A stretch of DNA of 64,000 nt from Cellvibrio sp. 79 (GTDB lineage Bacteria; Pseudomonadota; Gammaproteobacteria; Pseudomonadales; Cellvibrionaceae), in contig MVDH01000003.1 in assembly GCA_003056245.1 (NCBI GenBank), positions 1,289,331-1,353,330 on the forward strand, given 5' to 3'. The notes beneath the pieces were generated by a model, which saw only the letters and a program-made list of their open reading frames with translations, had not been told where the DNA came from and searched no databases. Both the position numbers and the translations under genes were made by a program. Shown in pieces: positions 55,937-64,000 of this stretch (position 1 is its first letter; each line of letters begins with the position of its first letter).

Positions 55937-56341
55937 ATGGCAATTAAATATCGCTCCGATGCTGTTTTGAATGTTCATCAGGTTATTGAGTTATACAAAT
56001 GCTCTACCCTCGGAGAGCGGCGTCCGGTTAACAGTCCGGAAATATTCCAAGGCATGATTGATAATGCCAATATTATTGTTACCGCCTGGGATGATGAAAA
56101 ATTAGTTGGTATTGCGCGCGCTATGAGTGATCTGGTGTATGTTACTTATCTTGCTGATTTGGTAGTTCATGAACGTTATCAGCAGCAGGGGATTGGTAAA
56201 CAGCTCATAGAATTAACGCAAGCCCAGGCATCTCCCGATTGCATGATGGTTTTGCTCGCTGCACCACTCGCTAATGAATATTATCCAAAGTTAGGATTTA
56301 CACATAACCCGCGCGCGTGGATGTTGAAAAGTAATTATTAA
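55937..56341 (+). CDS. GNAT family N-acetyltransferase
   Basis: A 134-residue acyl-CoA-dependent acetyltransferase. The GNAT acetyl-CoA loop is visible as LADLVVHERYQQQGIGKQLI (R/Q-x-x-G-x-G/A type), with strand motif C around CMMVLLAAPLANEYYPKLGF. The substrate is unknown. Lies 12 nt after DUF3301 and 18 nt before the NUDIX gene on the same strand, so probably one operon of three small genes. Confidence 0.9.
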   Translation: MAIKYRSDAVLNVHQVIELYKCSTLGERRPVNSPEIFQGMIDNANIIVTAWDDEKLVGIARAMSDLVYVTYLADLVVHERYQQQGIGKQLIELTQAQASPDCMMVLLAAPLANEYYPKLGFTHNPRAWMLKSNY

Positions 56342-56359
56342 ATTCGTGGTTGAGCACTC

Positions 56360-56917
56360 ATGAGCGAAAAATTTCTTGCTGAAAAAATCGGTGGTTGGAA
56401 AACTAAAACGGCAACCACTGTTTATGAAAATCCCTGGATAAAAATTTCCCACGAAGAAGTTATTACACCCAAGGGGACGGATGGTATTTACGGTGTCGTA
56501 CATTTTAAAAATACTGCAATTGGTGTTGTGCCTATCGACAACGAAGGAAATACCTGGCTCGTAAAGCAAAGTCGCTACACGCTTAATCAATACACTTGGG
56601 AGATTCCAGAGGGAGGTTGCCCTCACGGTGAAAGTCCGCTCAATGCAGCCAAGCGCGAATTGGAGGAAGAGGTAGGTTTACAAGCAAATAGTTGGCAAGA
56701 ATTAATGACAGTGCATTTGTCTAATTCTGTTACCGATGAAGTATGCATTATTTTTATTGCGCGCGATTTATACGCAGGGCAACAGCAGCTGGAAGCAACT
56801 GAAGATATTGAATATAAAAGAGTTCCACTGAAAGAGGCCATCGCGATGGTTAAGCGTGGAGAAATTACGGACGGCCCCTCTGTTGCAGCATTGCTCCGAA
56901 TAGCAGTGGATCTTTAG
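56360..56917 (+). CDS. NUDIX hydrolase (ADP-ribose pyrophosphatase-like)
   Basis: A 185-residue enzyme of the NUDIX superfamily that hydrolyses nucleoside diphosphate derivatives. The Nudix box GGCPHGESPLNAAKRELEEE then VGL matches GX5EX7REUXEEXGU in full, so it is catalytically competent. The N-terminal ENPWIKISHEEVITPKGTDG and IPEGG segments resemble ADP-sugar pyrophosphatases, but substrate cannot be fixed. It converges on the diiron protein gene (12-nt gap). Confidence 0.92.
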   Translation: MSEKFLAEKIGGWKTKTATTVYENPWIKISHEEVITPKGTDGIYGVVHFKNTAIGVVPIDNEGNTWLVKQSRYTLNQYTWEIPEGGCPHGESPLNAAKRELEEEVGLQANSWQELMTVHLSNSVTDEVCIIFIARDLYAGQQQLEATEDIEYKRVPLKEAIAMVKRGEITDGPSVAALLRIAVDL

Positions 56918-56929
56918 TGGTTTACTGTT

Positions 56930-57796
56930 TTATGCGGAGCAAGCTTCTATCTCTTTTCTGACTGAATTATTACCCGTTATTTCCAATTTTTTTCTGTACT
57001 GGCGCAAATCGGCAGAAGTCTTAAATTTTTGAGACAGTAGTGCAGACATATTTCCAAGAATCCCTTGCTCAACTTTGCTCTCCCACTCCACGTCAAATTT
57101 TATCTCGTTATCCAGCCACCGCCTGAGCCAATCAGGGTCCGGCAAACGGCTGGTGATTGTATCCCTTGGGTAGAGTTCTTTATTGACATGCAAATTAGTG
57201 GGGTGCAGCGCCGGGTTTAAGCGTGCGTTGGTCATCAGCACACCGATTTTTGCAAAATTCAATCTTGCCGTATCTCCAAATTTTTGGATTGCGCGCTGCA
57301 TATATTGGAAATAGGCACGCGCGTGACGGGCTTCATCTGTTGCGAGTGTTGTATAGATATGTTTTATCACAGGCTCATCATGGTATTCATGTGCGCATCT
57401 GTACCATTGGTTTAATCGCGTTTCACCGCAGAAATGCAATGCCAGGGATTCCAATGGAGAGGCGCGATCAAATTCAAAGTTGACCTCATTCAGTTCTTCT
57501 GTTGTGGGTACAAAATCAGGAGCGAAACGGCGCAGGTATTCCAATAATACGAGGCTGTGTTTTTGCTCCTCAAAAAACCATATTGAAATAAATGCAGCAA
57601 AATCCGGATCATTCGGGTTGTCGCGTAAAAACATCTCGACAGCTGGCACGGCGGCCCATTCCAGCAATGCATTCATTTTGATTCCATGTAGTTGGCGGTC
57701 ACTTAATCTGTCTGCATTGAATTTATCCCAGGGAATATCTTTGGAAAGATTCCAGCGGGCATTTTCCATATCAATAAATATTTTTGAGAAAAGCAT
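56930..57796 (-). CDS. Ferritin-like diiron protein, acyl-ACP-desaturase-like
   Basis: A 288-residue helical protein with the two diiron ligand motifs of the ferritin/R2-like superfamily: EEQKH (~76-80) and DEARH (~154-158), plus Glu46 and Glu125 candidates, giving the stearoyl-ACP desaturase pattern (EENRH and DEKRHE in plants). The start at 57796 has GAGGGATCT before it; the alternative ATG at 57817 has no site. It would oxidise a fatty acyl or similar substrate using O2 and electrons. It lies immediately downstream of a Bfd-like ferredoxin gene on the same strand (10-nt gap), a likely electron donor. Exact substrate unknown. Confidence 0.82.
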   Translation of the reverse strand: MLFSKIFIDMENARWNLSKDIPWDKFNADRLSDRQLHGIKMNALLEWAAVPAVEMFLRDNPNDPDFAAFISIWFFEEQKHSLVLLEYLRRFAPDFVPTTEELNEVNFEFDRASPLESLALHFCGETRLNQWYRCAHEYHDEPVIKHIYTTLATDEARHARAYFQYMQRAIQKFGDTARLNFAKIGVLMTNARLNPALHPTNLHVNKELYPRDTITSRLPDPDWLRRWLDNEIKFDVEWESKVEQGILGNMSALLSQKFKTSADLRQYRKKLEITGNNSVRKEIEACSA

Positions 57797-57806
57797 AGAT
57801 CCCTCT

Positions 57807-57992
57807 TCATTCGGCATTGTGGATTAATAGGTCGTTATCAGCTAATTCTGCGGTCAATAATTCTACGCAGGAACCGCAGCCAGTAGTGGTGCAACTGGTA
57901 AATGTTTGGAAAAATTCATTGAGTGGCAGGCGGGCATTCGCTTGTTTTTCGATAATTTCATCGAAAGATTTATTGGAGCATAAGCAGTACAT
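57807..57992 (-). CDS. Bfd-like [2Fe-2S] ferredoxin
   Basis: The start at 57992 (AAGGA 8 nt upstream) gives a 61-residue protein MYCLCSNKSFDEIIEKQANA and so on. Four cysteines fit the bacterioferritin-associated ferredoxin pattern: Cys3 and Cys5 (CxC) and Cys39 and Cys42 (CGSC), with Cys34 extra. The frame continues upstream to 58079 but those residues have no family match. In its usual role Bfd reduces ferritin-bound iron; here its neighbour is a diiron oxygenase-like protein, so it may feed electrons to that enzyme instead (inference). Confidence 0.8.
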   Translation of the reverse strand: MYCLCSNKSFDEIIEKQANARLPLNEFFQTFTSCTTTGCGSCVELLTAELADNDLLIHNAE

Positions 57993-58101
57993 AACATTTT
58001 CCTTGTCTTTATTCGTTATCATAAAGGTTTCAACATCATAAATAGTGTTGCATAATTTGTCTACGTGACGTTTATTCATTCGTTTGAAGGGAAAAGAGGA
58101 T

Positions 58102-58530
58102 ATGACCGATTTATTGGAGTTGGGAAAGTGGAGTTTGTCGCAGCAACCATTTAGTTGCTTAATGGATACAAAATTTGAAAAGGCAGAAAAGGGCGATGTA
58201 GTTTTGTCATTAGATATCAGAGATGAATTTAAACAAAATTACGGCGCTGTTCACGGTGGTGTAATTAGTTACATGATTGATGTGGGGCTGGCTTATGCGG
58301 CGGCATCGGAAATTCGTGACTGTGTGACCTCTGAATTAAAAATAAATTATTTGCGTCCTGCAATGGGAGAAAAAATTGTTGCCAGGGCAAAATCAATTCA
58401 TGTGGGGTCACGTCAGGTGGTTTGTGAATGTCAGGTTTTCTCTCGTGATGCGGAGGAAGAGGTTCTGGTCGCAATCGGCATTGGTACAGTTAATCGTTTG
58501 GGTGAGGCAGGAAAAAAATCTGCCTCGTAA
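58102..58530 (+). CDS. PaaI-type hotdog thioesterase
   Basis: A 142-residue acyl-CoA thioesterase of the PaaI/4HBT hotdog family. The start at 58102 has AGAGGA just upstream. The hallmark is GAVHGGVISYMIDVGLAYAA (HGG with the catalytic acid Asp), then TSELKINYLRPAMGEKIVAR. Divergent from the Bfd-like gene with ~110 bp between, so a shared promoter region with the desaturase-like pair suggests a fatty-acid link. Acyl substrate unknown. Confidence 0.88.
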   Translation: MTDLLELGKWSLSQQPFSCLMDTKFEKAEKGDVVLSLDIRDEFKQNYGAVHGGVISYMIDVGLAYAAASEIRDCVTSELKINYLRPAMGEKIVARAKSIHVGSRQVVCECQVFSRDAEEEVLVAIGIGTVNRLGEAGKKSAS

Positions 58531-58653
58531 TTTTTGTTGCCAACACCGAAAAATAAAAGCGTCGCTAACGGAGTTATTTATTTTCGGTTTCAAAGTCTAT
58601 TTTTAACAGGCCACGTTTTTCCCATGTTTTAGAAAATGGTTTGACTTTTACCT

Positions 58654-59580
58654 TTAAGGTTGTGGTTTTTTGTTTGTTGATAAAATTTTATTGATGCTTT
58701 CATTTACACCGGTAATGTCATCGAATTTCTTAAAGCGTTTTATTTCATGGCCGTCATTAAATAACAGCAGTGCCGGATAATCACTATTGTTGTAGTGCTG
58801 AGTAATTCGGTTGTCAGTATCAATGCTGACCGGGTAATGAATTGAAAATTTTTGCAGGTATTGGTCCAGGTCTTTCTGTTCTGTCCATAAATGTGTGACA
58901 TAAGCTTGTAGCGGTATGCCTGGTTGCTTTTGATAGATATCATTTACCAGCTTGGTTGCCGCCAGGCAATTGGCTGTCATTTCCGGATGAATATCTTTCA
59001 TGTACCAATCGCACCAGGTCGCTGAAAAATATAAAAGAGAAATACCCTTCGGTAACGGTTTTATTTTTTCGGTAGTAGGGTAAGAGGTATTGGTGTTTTT
59101 AATGGCTGTGTTATTGGCAAGTTTCTGCAATTGCTGCTGCAATTCAATATCGTCTTTGTAGGTTGTGTAGACAACGTCTCCCTTTGCGTTGATTAGCGCA
59201 TGGAAAGGAGTTCCGAGAAATTGGAAATTGCTGGCAATGGATCCATTGTTGTCCATAACGATGGGGATAGTCAGTTTATGTTGTTGTTGCAAACGTCGAA
59301 TGTATTCATCTGTTTCATTAATGTTCAGATTGACAGCATACATTGCTATTTGATTGTGGTGTTTTTCATAAGCTTGTTGCAAGCTTGGCAATTCTTTGCG
59401 GCACTCAAGGCACCAGGTTGCCCAAAATTTTATGTAAACCGGTTTATGCCCAATGACTTTTTTCAGATTAATTGGTTGTCTGTCAAAAACAGTATATTGC
59501 TCATCCAGCTGCAGGGAGCCAGCCTGCAGGTCGATGGAGGTAAACGCAAATAGTAGAAAAAACCAGTAATGCTTCGGCAT
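58654..59580 (-). CDS. Exported tandem thioredoxin-fold protein
   Basis: A 308-residue protein with a signal peptide (~1-20, SIDLQA). Domain 1 (~25-155) is TlpA/ResA-like with active site WCLEC (Cys57, Cys60) and the cis-Pro region LGTPFHAL. Domain 2 (~175-300) has the matching LLYFSATWCDWY but Cys190 is followed by Tyr193, so it has lost the CxxC and cannot do classical disulphide exchange. Two thioredoxin folds in one secreted protein suggest a redox plus binding role in the periplasm. Convergent with the thioesterase across 123 bp (58,531-58,653), which shows only AT-rich sequence. Confidence 0.85.
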   Translation of the reverse strand: MPKHYWFFLLFAFTSIDLQAGSLQLDEQYTVFDRQPINLKKVIGHKPVYIKFWATWCLECRKELPSLQQAYEKHHNQIAMYAVNLNINETDEYIRRLQQQHKLTIPIVMDNNGSIASNFQFLGTPFHALINAKGDVVYTTYKDDIELQQQLQKLANNTAIKNTNTSYPTTEKIKPLPKGISLLYFSATWCDWYMKDIHPEMTANCLAATKLVNDIYQKQPGIPLQAYVTHLWTEQKDLDQYLQKFSIHYPVSIDTDNRITQHYNNSDYPALLLFNDGHEIKRFKKFDDITGVNESINKILSTNKKPQP

Positions 59581-59594
59581 AATATTTCCCGGGT

Positions 59595-60050
59595 TTATAA
59601 ATCTTTAATCGCTGGAATAAAGTGAAAGCCAACTGCGATACGGTTCCATGCATTGATCGCCACGATGACTGCAGTCAAGTTCACAATCTCTTCTTCATTA
59701 AATTGTTCGCGCACTGCGGCGAAATCTTCATCGTGAATTTCTTCCTTTGCCAGCAATGTTAGTTTTTCTGCCCAGCTTAAAGCCGCGCGTTCGCGCTGTG
59801 AAAATATCGGCACTTCTTTCCAGGCCGGTAGCACATCAAGGCGGCTTTGCTTTTCTCCATCCTTGCGTGCTTCATTGGCATGCATATGTTGGCAAAAAGC
59901 ACAGCCATTAATTTGCGATACACGTAATTTTATTAGATGAATTAACGAATGGTCGATTTTTTGCGAAGCTGCTTCCCCTAACTCAATCAGCGATTTAGCC
60001 AGTACAGGTTGCAGTTTATAAACTTGCTGGTAAGCAATACGCTCTTTCAT
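59595..60050 (-). CDS. Carboxymuconolactone decarboxylase/AhpD-like protein
   Basis: A 151-residue AhpD-superfamily protein with the catalytic CxxCxxxH: Cys50, Cys53 and His57 in NGCAFCQHMHANEARK. Such proteins act as peroxidase-associated alkylhydroperoxidases. GAGGAG precedes the ATG. It is 95 nt downstream of an AraC regulator on the same strand and 14 nt upstream of the thioredoxin-fold gene, so a redox stress operon is possible. Confidence 0.9.
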   Translation of the reverse strand: MKERIAYQQVYKLQPVLAKSLIELGEAASQKIDHSLIHLIKLRVSQINGCAFCQHMHANEARKDGEKQSRLDVLPAWKEVPIFSQRERAALSWAEKLTLLAKEEIHDEDFAAVREQFNEEEIVNLTAVIVAINAWNRIAVGFHFIPAIKDL

Positions 60051-60145
60051 TGTGGACTCCTCAGTCAGGTTGTGGGAGCCATGGTGTCTTTAATTACTGA
60101 ATGGCGATTGTATATTTGCGACATCCTGAATCAGGCGGCTGGAAC

Positions 60146-60979
60146 TTATATTGCGGGGTCTTTGCGGGCGAGCTTGCGGTCGCGGTATTGTCCGGGTGTT
60201 TGCTGGTTAATCTTCTGGAACTGCCGATTGAAATGGGCTTGATCATAAAACCCTGCGTCATAGGCAATATCAACCAATGGGCGTTCCGGGTTCAGGCTAA
60301 TTAGTTGGCGAGCCTTTTTGATTCGTTGCAGTTGTTTGACATAAACCATCGTGAGCCCCACTTCCTGTTGAAAGCGCCGCTCAAGCTGGCGCCGGCCCAG
60401 ATTAATCTGCGCACTCATCGTTTCAATGGAGTTGAAGTCGAACATGCGTGGCAAAAGTTGTTGCACAGGACCTGCATGTGCAAGTTGCCGGGCTGCTTGT
60501 TGTAGCAACCAATCATCAATTAAACCAACACGGGTGGCGATGCTAGTGGCTACATTTAATTTATCGCGTAAGTCGAGTAGTTGCTGGTTATTAATATCAG
60601 TATCAAGATCATCGGTGCTATACAGATTTCCAATCAATCCGGGCATATCAAAGCCAAATAATTGATAGGCACCGCCCGGATGAAAGCGGATCCCCATTAA
60701 ATCCACGTTACCATAAAATTGCATCGTACTTAATGTGGCGAATGCATTGAAGCTAACCTCGGGCAATTGGTTCTCAATAAACCGGAAATTAATATTGGTG
60801 CCGCCATCCGGATACAGTTTTTCAATAAATCCTTGTTCAGGAATGCGTGGTTGCCGTGCAATCCAATAGCGTTGCACCCAGGTTTGCAAATAGGGATGTG
60901 GCATAAAACTACGAAAACCTAAATGCCCCAGGTTATCTACAAACTGGTTGTTTAGTGGAATGGGGGCAAACAAATTACG
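60146..60979 (-). CDS. AraC family transcriptional regulator
   Basis: A 277-residue regulator. The start at 60979 has AAGAGA upstream; the longer ATG at 61021 overlaps the acyltransferase end. The N-terminal ~150 residues form a ligand-sensing region (FRSFMPHPYLQTWVQRYWIA, LYPDGGTNINFRF, VDLMGIRFHPGGAYQLFGFD) like DUF6597-type AraC proteins. The C-terminal domain has two HTHs (SAQINLGRRQLERRFQQEVG and VDIAYDAGFYDQAHFNRQFQ). It precedes the AhpD-like gene and likely controls it. Confidence 0.9.
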   Translation of the reverse strand, partial: RNLFAPIPLNNQFVDNLGHLGFRSFMPHPYLQTWVQRYWIARQPRIPEQGFIEKLYPDGGTNINFRFIENQLPEVSFNAFATLSTMQFYGNVDLMGIRFHPGGAYQLFGFDMPGLIGNLYSTDDLDTDINNQQLLDLRDKLNVATSIATRVGLIDDWLLQQAARQLAHAGPVQQLLPRMFDFNSIETMSAQINLGRRQLERRFQQEVGLTMVYVKQLQRIKKARQLISLNPERPLVDIAYDAGFYDQAHFNRQFQKINQQTPGQYRDRKLARKDPAI

Positions 60980-60996
60980 CATAGTAATTCTCTTGA

Positions 60997-61719
60997 TCAA
61001 TCCCGTTGATTGGGTTTCCATAAACTACGTAGCCAATTTATCCAGCCATTATCAGCAAGCATATATTTATCCAATTGATCCTGATTATAAAAATAATGCT
61101 CGGCATCGCTAAATAACAATTCGCGTTTTAACATCCGACGGTTGGGATTAATGGTTTTAATAACACGCGCAGGATTTCCCGCTGCAACAGCGTTGGCGGG
61201 AATATCTTTGGTAACAATTGCACCGGCGCCAATAACAGCGTTCTCGCCGATGGTTACTCCTTTGGTAATAATTACCCGCTCGCCCAGCCACACATTATTT
61301 TCAATCACCACCGGTTTGGTGCAGCGAAACGGACGGATGCGATTGTAAATACCGTGCCAGTCGCTATCGCTGATAATTACATTAGCCGCGAGCATACAAT
61401 TATCGCCAATGCGAATGGATTTCGCGGCGGAAATGCGCACGCCTGGCGCGATCAGGCAATAATCACCAATAACAATTTCAGCGCTTCCTTGTTTACTGGG
61501 CCAACTGGTAAAGCGCACGCAGTTATCGCTGGCGCAAATTATTTGCGCATATTTTCCTACATGAATGTTGCGACCAAAAATCACCAGGCTGCGCGGGTGT
61601 GCAATCTCAGGGATGCTACCCAGGCTATCGAATTGCGGGGCAACAAAACGGGTGACATACCAATGATTAATGGTCTTGTAAATTTTTTTGACCAGGTAAG
61701 GTGTATTACTGCGGCGCAT
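60997..61719 (-). CDS. Hexapeptide-repeat acyltransferase
   Basis: A 240-residue left-handed beta-helix acyltransferase of the LacA/WbbJ/CysE-like type, using acetyl- or acyl-CoA. The start at 61719 has AGGG upstream and begins the natural N-terminus; the frame extends to 61788 with no support. Hexapeptide repeats are clear (IRIGDNCMLAANVIISDSDW, VVIENNVWLGERVIITKGVT, IGENAVIGAGAIVTKDIPAN), with catalytic His in the SDWHGIY loop. The acceptor is unknown, possibly polysaccharide or LPS. It lies 17 nt upstream of the AraC gene on the same strand and diverges from the methyltransferase gene. Confidence 0.9.
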   Translation of the reverse strand: MRRSNTPYLVKKIYKTINHWYVTRFVAPQFDSLGSIPEIAHPRSLVIFGRNIHVGKYAQIICASDNCVRFTSWPSKQGSAEIVIGDYCLIAPGVRISAAKSIRIGDNCMLAANVIISDSDWHGIYNRIRPFRCTKPVVIENNVWLGERVIITKGVTIGENAVIGAGAIVTKDIPANAVAAGNPARVIKTINPNRRMLKRELLFSDAEHYFYNQDQLDKYMLADNGWINWLRSLWKPNQRD

Positions 61720-61771
61720 GGTGGCCCTGTGTCTGTTAGAATTCGTGCAACGATTATGAGTGAGAAACAAG

Positions 61772-62380
61772 ATGCTGCCAATTGCCATAGAAACGGTAAA
61801 AGGTTTTCTGGATGAAGAGGAAGGCCGAGCGCTATATGAATATGCCTTGCAAAGTGCTGCACAAGGGCCGTGCCTGGAGATTGGTAGTTATTGCGGTAAA
61901 TCCACGGTTTATCTGGGCGCTGCCTGCAAAAAAGCGGGTTCGGTGTTATTTGCTGTAGATCATCATCGCGGCTCGGAAGAGCATCAGTTGGGTGAGGAAT
62001 ATCATGATCCTGAACTCTACGATACTGACCAGGGTAAGATGGATAGTTTCCGGGAATTCCGCCACACGCTGGCACGCGCACAACTTGAAGATACGGTAAT
62101 TCCTATTGTGGCACCCTCCGTATTGGCGGCACGTTATTGGGCTACGCCTTTAGCTATGGTATTTATTGATGGCGGCCACAGTATGGATGCAGCATTGAGC
62201 GACTATCGCTGCTGGGCACCCTGTGTAAAACGTGGCGGTTGGCTGGCGATCCACGATGTATTTCCCAATCCTGCCGATGGCGGCCGCCCGCCTTATGAAA
62301 TCTGGAAGCTTGCGCAAGAATCGGGTTTGTTTGAAGCCTTGCCGTTAATAAAAACCCTGGGCTTGCTGAAACGTTTGTAA
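61772..62380 (+). CDS. Class I SAM-dependent methyltransferase
   Basis: A ~202-residue cytosolic methyltransferase of the Methyltransf_24 type (also seen near sugar and rhamnosyl O-methylases). SAM-binding loop CLEIGSYCGKSTVYLGAACK, then LFAVDHHRGSEEHQ (acidic motif II), FIDGGHSMDAALSDYRCWAP and GGWLAIHDVFPNP. The ATG at 61772 is preferred; an in-frame GTG at 61760 is possible. Acceptor unknown. Ends 30 nt before dbpA. Confidence 0.85.
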   Translation: MLPIAIETVKGFLDEEEGRALYEYALQSAAQGPCLEIGSYCGKSTVYLGAACKKAGSVLFAVDHHRGSEEHQLGEEYHDPELYDTDQGKMDSFREFRHTLARAQLEDTVIPIVAPSVLAARYWATPLAMVFIDGGHSMDAALSDYRCWAPCVKRGGWLAIHDVFPNPADGGRPPYEIWKLAQESGLFEALPLIKTLGLLKRL

Positions 62381-62410
62381 TTATTTTTGTTTTTTTAAAT
62401 CGAGTAACCT

Positions 62411-63790
62411 ATGTCTGGATCTCTATTATTTTCTTCGCTGCCATTAAGCGATGCAATGCTCGCTAACCTGGAATCACTTGAATATAAGGAGATGACGCAA
62501 ATACAGGCAGAAAGTTTGCCGATTATCCTGCGTGGTGACGATATTATTGCGCAGGCAAAAACCGGTAGCGGAAAAACGGCTGCGTTTGGTATCGCCTTGC
62601 TGGAAAAATTAAATGTGCGTTTTTTTGGCACACAGGCTTTGGTGCTTTGTCCCACGCGCGAGTTGGCTGACCAGCTCGCAAAAGAAATTCGCCGTCTTGC
62701 GCGTCTTACGCACAACGTAAAAATTTTAACGCTTTGCGGGGGCGTTTCCATCGGTCCACAAATTGGTTCGCTTGAGCGTGGCGCACATATTGTCGTGGGT
62801 ACACCGGGGCGGATTGTGGATCATATTAATAAAGGCACATTAAAATTGGACAGTCTGAACCAGTTGGTTCTGGATGAGGCTGACCGCATGCTGGAAATGG
62901 GTTTTGCGGATGATATAGATACCGTGCTCGCAGCCTGTAATGAAAATCGCCAAACATTATTATTTTCCGCAACTTACCCGGACAATATCAAAAAAATCAG
63001 CGCACGCTGCCAACGCAACCCGCAAATGGTGATAGTGGAAGCTATCCACGACCAGCAAAAAATCGCACAACATTTTTATGAATTGCGCGAGAGCGATGAA
63101 ACGCATTCGGCGGTATTAACATTGCTCGCTCATTTCCAACCCGCCAGTTCGATTGCATTTTGCAATACCAAACAAGGTTGTGATGATTTATTAAGTTATT
63201 TGCGTGATGAAGGTGTAAGTGCATTGGCACTGCACGGCGATATGGAACAGCGTGAGCGCGACCAGGTATTGGTGCGGTTTGCCAATAAGAGCTGTGCGGT
63301 ATTAATTGCCACTGATGTGGCTGCACGTGGTATCGATATTAAAGGTCTGGATGCGGTAATTAATGTGGATCTGGCGCGCGACAGCGAAGTACATGTGCAT
63401 CGTATTGGTCGCACGGGCCGCGCGGGTGAATCGGGTCTTGCTTTAAATCTGGTCGTGCAAAAAGAAGTTCACAAGATTAATCGCCTTGAAGATTATATGG
63501 GACAGTCCATTAATCTTGAAGTATTACCGTCCGGTGATAAAAAATCTCTGCCTGCACCGACGATGGTCACGCTCAATATTGATGGTGGGAAAAAAGATAA
63601 GCTGCGCCCTGGCGATATTATTGGTGCGCTGACTAAAGATGCTGGCTTACCCTTTGAAAAAATTGGCAAGATCGATATGTTTGACTTTGCCGCTTATGTG
63701 GCAGTGGACAAAAGTATTGCACGCGCAGCGTTGCAACAGTTATCGGATGGTAAATTAAAGGGCAGGAAATTCAGGGCAAGAAGGCTCTAG
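62411..63790 (+). CDS. dbpA: ATP-dependent RNA helicase DbpA
   Basis: DEAD-box helicase that binds hairpin 92 of 23S rRNA and helps large-subunit assembly. 459 aa. Motifs: Q motif (MTQIQAESLPIIL), I AKTGSGKT, Ia CPTRELADQLAK, GG, II LDEADRMLEMGF, III SATYPD, IV-VI (STDVAARGIDIKGL variant ATDVAARGID, HRIGRTGRAGE). The C-terminal DbpA RNA-binding domain (LRPGDIIGALTKDAGLPFEK then FAAYVAVDKSIARAALQQL) distinguishes it from other DEAD proteins. GAG 6 nt before the ATG. Confidence 0.97.
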   Translation: MSGSLLFSSLPLSDAMLANLESLEYKEMTQIQAESLPIILRGDDIIAQAKTGSGKTAAFGIALLEKLNVRFFGTQALVLCPTRELADQLAKEIRRLARLTHNVKILTLCGGVSIGPQIGSLERGAHIVVGTPGRIVDHINKGTLKLDSLNQLVLDEADRMLEMGFADDIDTVLAACNENRQTLLFSATYPDNIKKISARCQRNPQMVIVEAIHDQQKIAQHFYELRESDETHSAVLTLLAHFQPASSIAFCNTKQGCDDLLSYLRDEGVSALALHGDMEQRERDQVLVRFANKSCAVLIATDVAARGIDIKGLDAVINVDLARDSEVHVHRIGRTGRAGESGLALNLVVQKEVHKINRLEDYMGQSINLEVLPSGDKKSLPAPTMVTLNIDGGKKDKLRPGDIIGALTKDAGLPFEKIGKIDMFDFAAYVAVDKSIARAALQQLSDGKLKGRKFRARRL

Positions 63791-63911
63791 TCGAGACAGC
63801 TCTAATTGAAGCAGATCAAATTGAAAAAGCCCCATCAATAGCCAGACAGTTAAATACTGTTAAATTTAAAACACCATAACTATTTTTTCTTATTTTGGGC
63901 CTAATGTTGAA

Positions 63912-63963
63912 AACCTGATTTCAATATTGCTCTGCACCATAAAAGCAGAGATGAAATCAGGTT
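63912..63963. other. Long hairpin in the AT-rich right edge
   Basis: AACCTGATTTCA and TGAAATCAGGTT (12 bp, perfect) enclose a second stem GCTCTGC with GCAGAG. It lies 122 nt after dbpA in an otherwise empty, very AT-rich stretch (63,791-64,000). It could be a terminator, a structured RNA or a small inverted-repeat element. No gene is visible there. Confidence 0.5.
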
Positions 63964-64000
63964 GTATTTTAAAATGTAAAAATAATTAAAAAATAAAAGG

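Noticed and set aside
1-64000. CRISPR arrays, tRNA or rRNA genes, transposases, phage genes
   Set aside because: No regularly spaced repeat-spacer arrays, cloverleaf or rRNA segments, and no transposase or phage-like proteins were seen by eye.

Overview
The window reads as chromosomal DNA of a free-living, polysaccharide-degrading gammaproteobacterium, most likely Cellvibrio or a close relative. The reasons are many secreted glycoside hydrolases with polyserine linkers, lipoprotein CAZymes, a Xanthomonas/Caulobacter-type TonB receptor next to SapC and flavin-halogenase genes, and core-gene orders typical of Gammaproteobacteria (rpiA-ilvA, zapA-6S RNA-fau, ygfB-pepP-ubiH). The genus assignment is inference; no rRNA or tRNA gene was seen.

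Positions 1-27,600 look like one beta-1,3-glucan (laminarin-type) utilisation locus. It holds a GH81-CBM56-CBM6 endoglucanase, a TonB-dependent receptor, a SapC-family protein, two flavin-dependent halogenase-like proteins, two small unknown envelope proteins, a GH3 lipoprotein, a GH16 lipoprotein, two very large paralogous lipoproteins made of three copies of one ~740-residue unit, and, on the opposite strand at the end, a membrane-integrated AraC-type regulator. A 12-bp element (GTGGGACGACAC, one copy degenerate) recurs upstream of four of these genes and is the best candidate for a shared regulatory site. A partial periplasmic binding-protein-like gene sits at the left edge, divergent from GH81.

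Positions 27,800-45,700 mix housekeeping genes (DedA, serA, an MFS transporter, trmO, a chemoreceptor, rpiA, ilvA) with single CAZyme genes: GH9, a GH26 mannanase with a LacI-like operator, and a GH20 hexosaminidase preceded by a palindrome closely matching the NagR operator known from Shewanella. A PEP-CTERM protein and a ~100-bp palindromic intergenic repeat also lie here.

Positions 45,900-64,000 are mostly core genome: fau, 6S RNA, zapA, a small coiled-coil protein, ygfB, pepP, an inserted PMT-like glycosyltransferase, and a single long gene in which UbiH and UbiI/VisC are fused. Then come MgtC, a cold-shock protein with a long leader, small enzymes, a Bfd-like ferredoxin paired with a diiron acyl-ACP-desaturase-like protein, a tandem thioredoxin-fold protein, an AraC/AhpD-like pair, an acyltransferase, a methyltransferase and the RNA helicase dbpA.

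Most genes are followed by clear intrinsic terminators, so within the glucan locus many genes seem to be separate transcription units, linked by the shared upstream element rather than by one operon.
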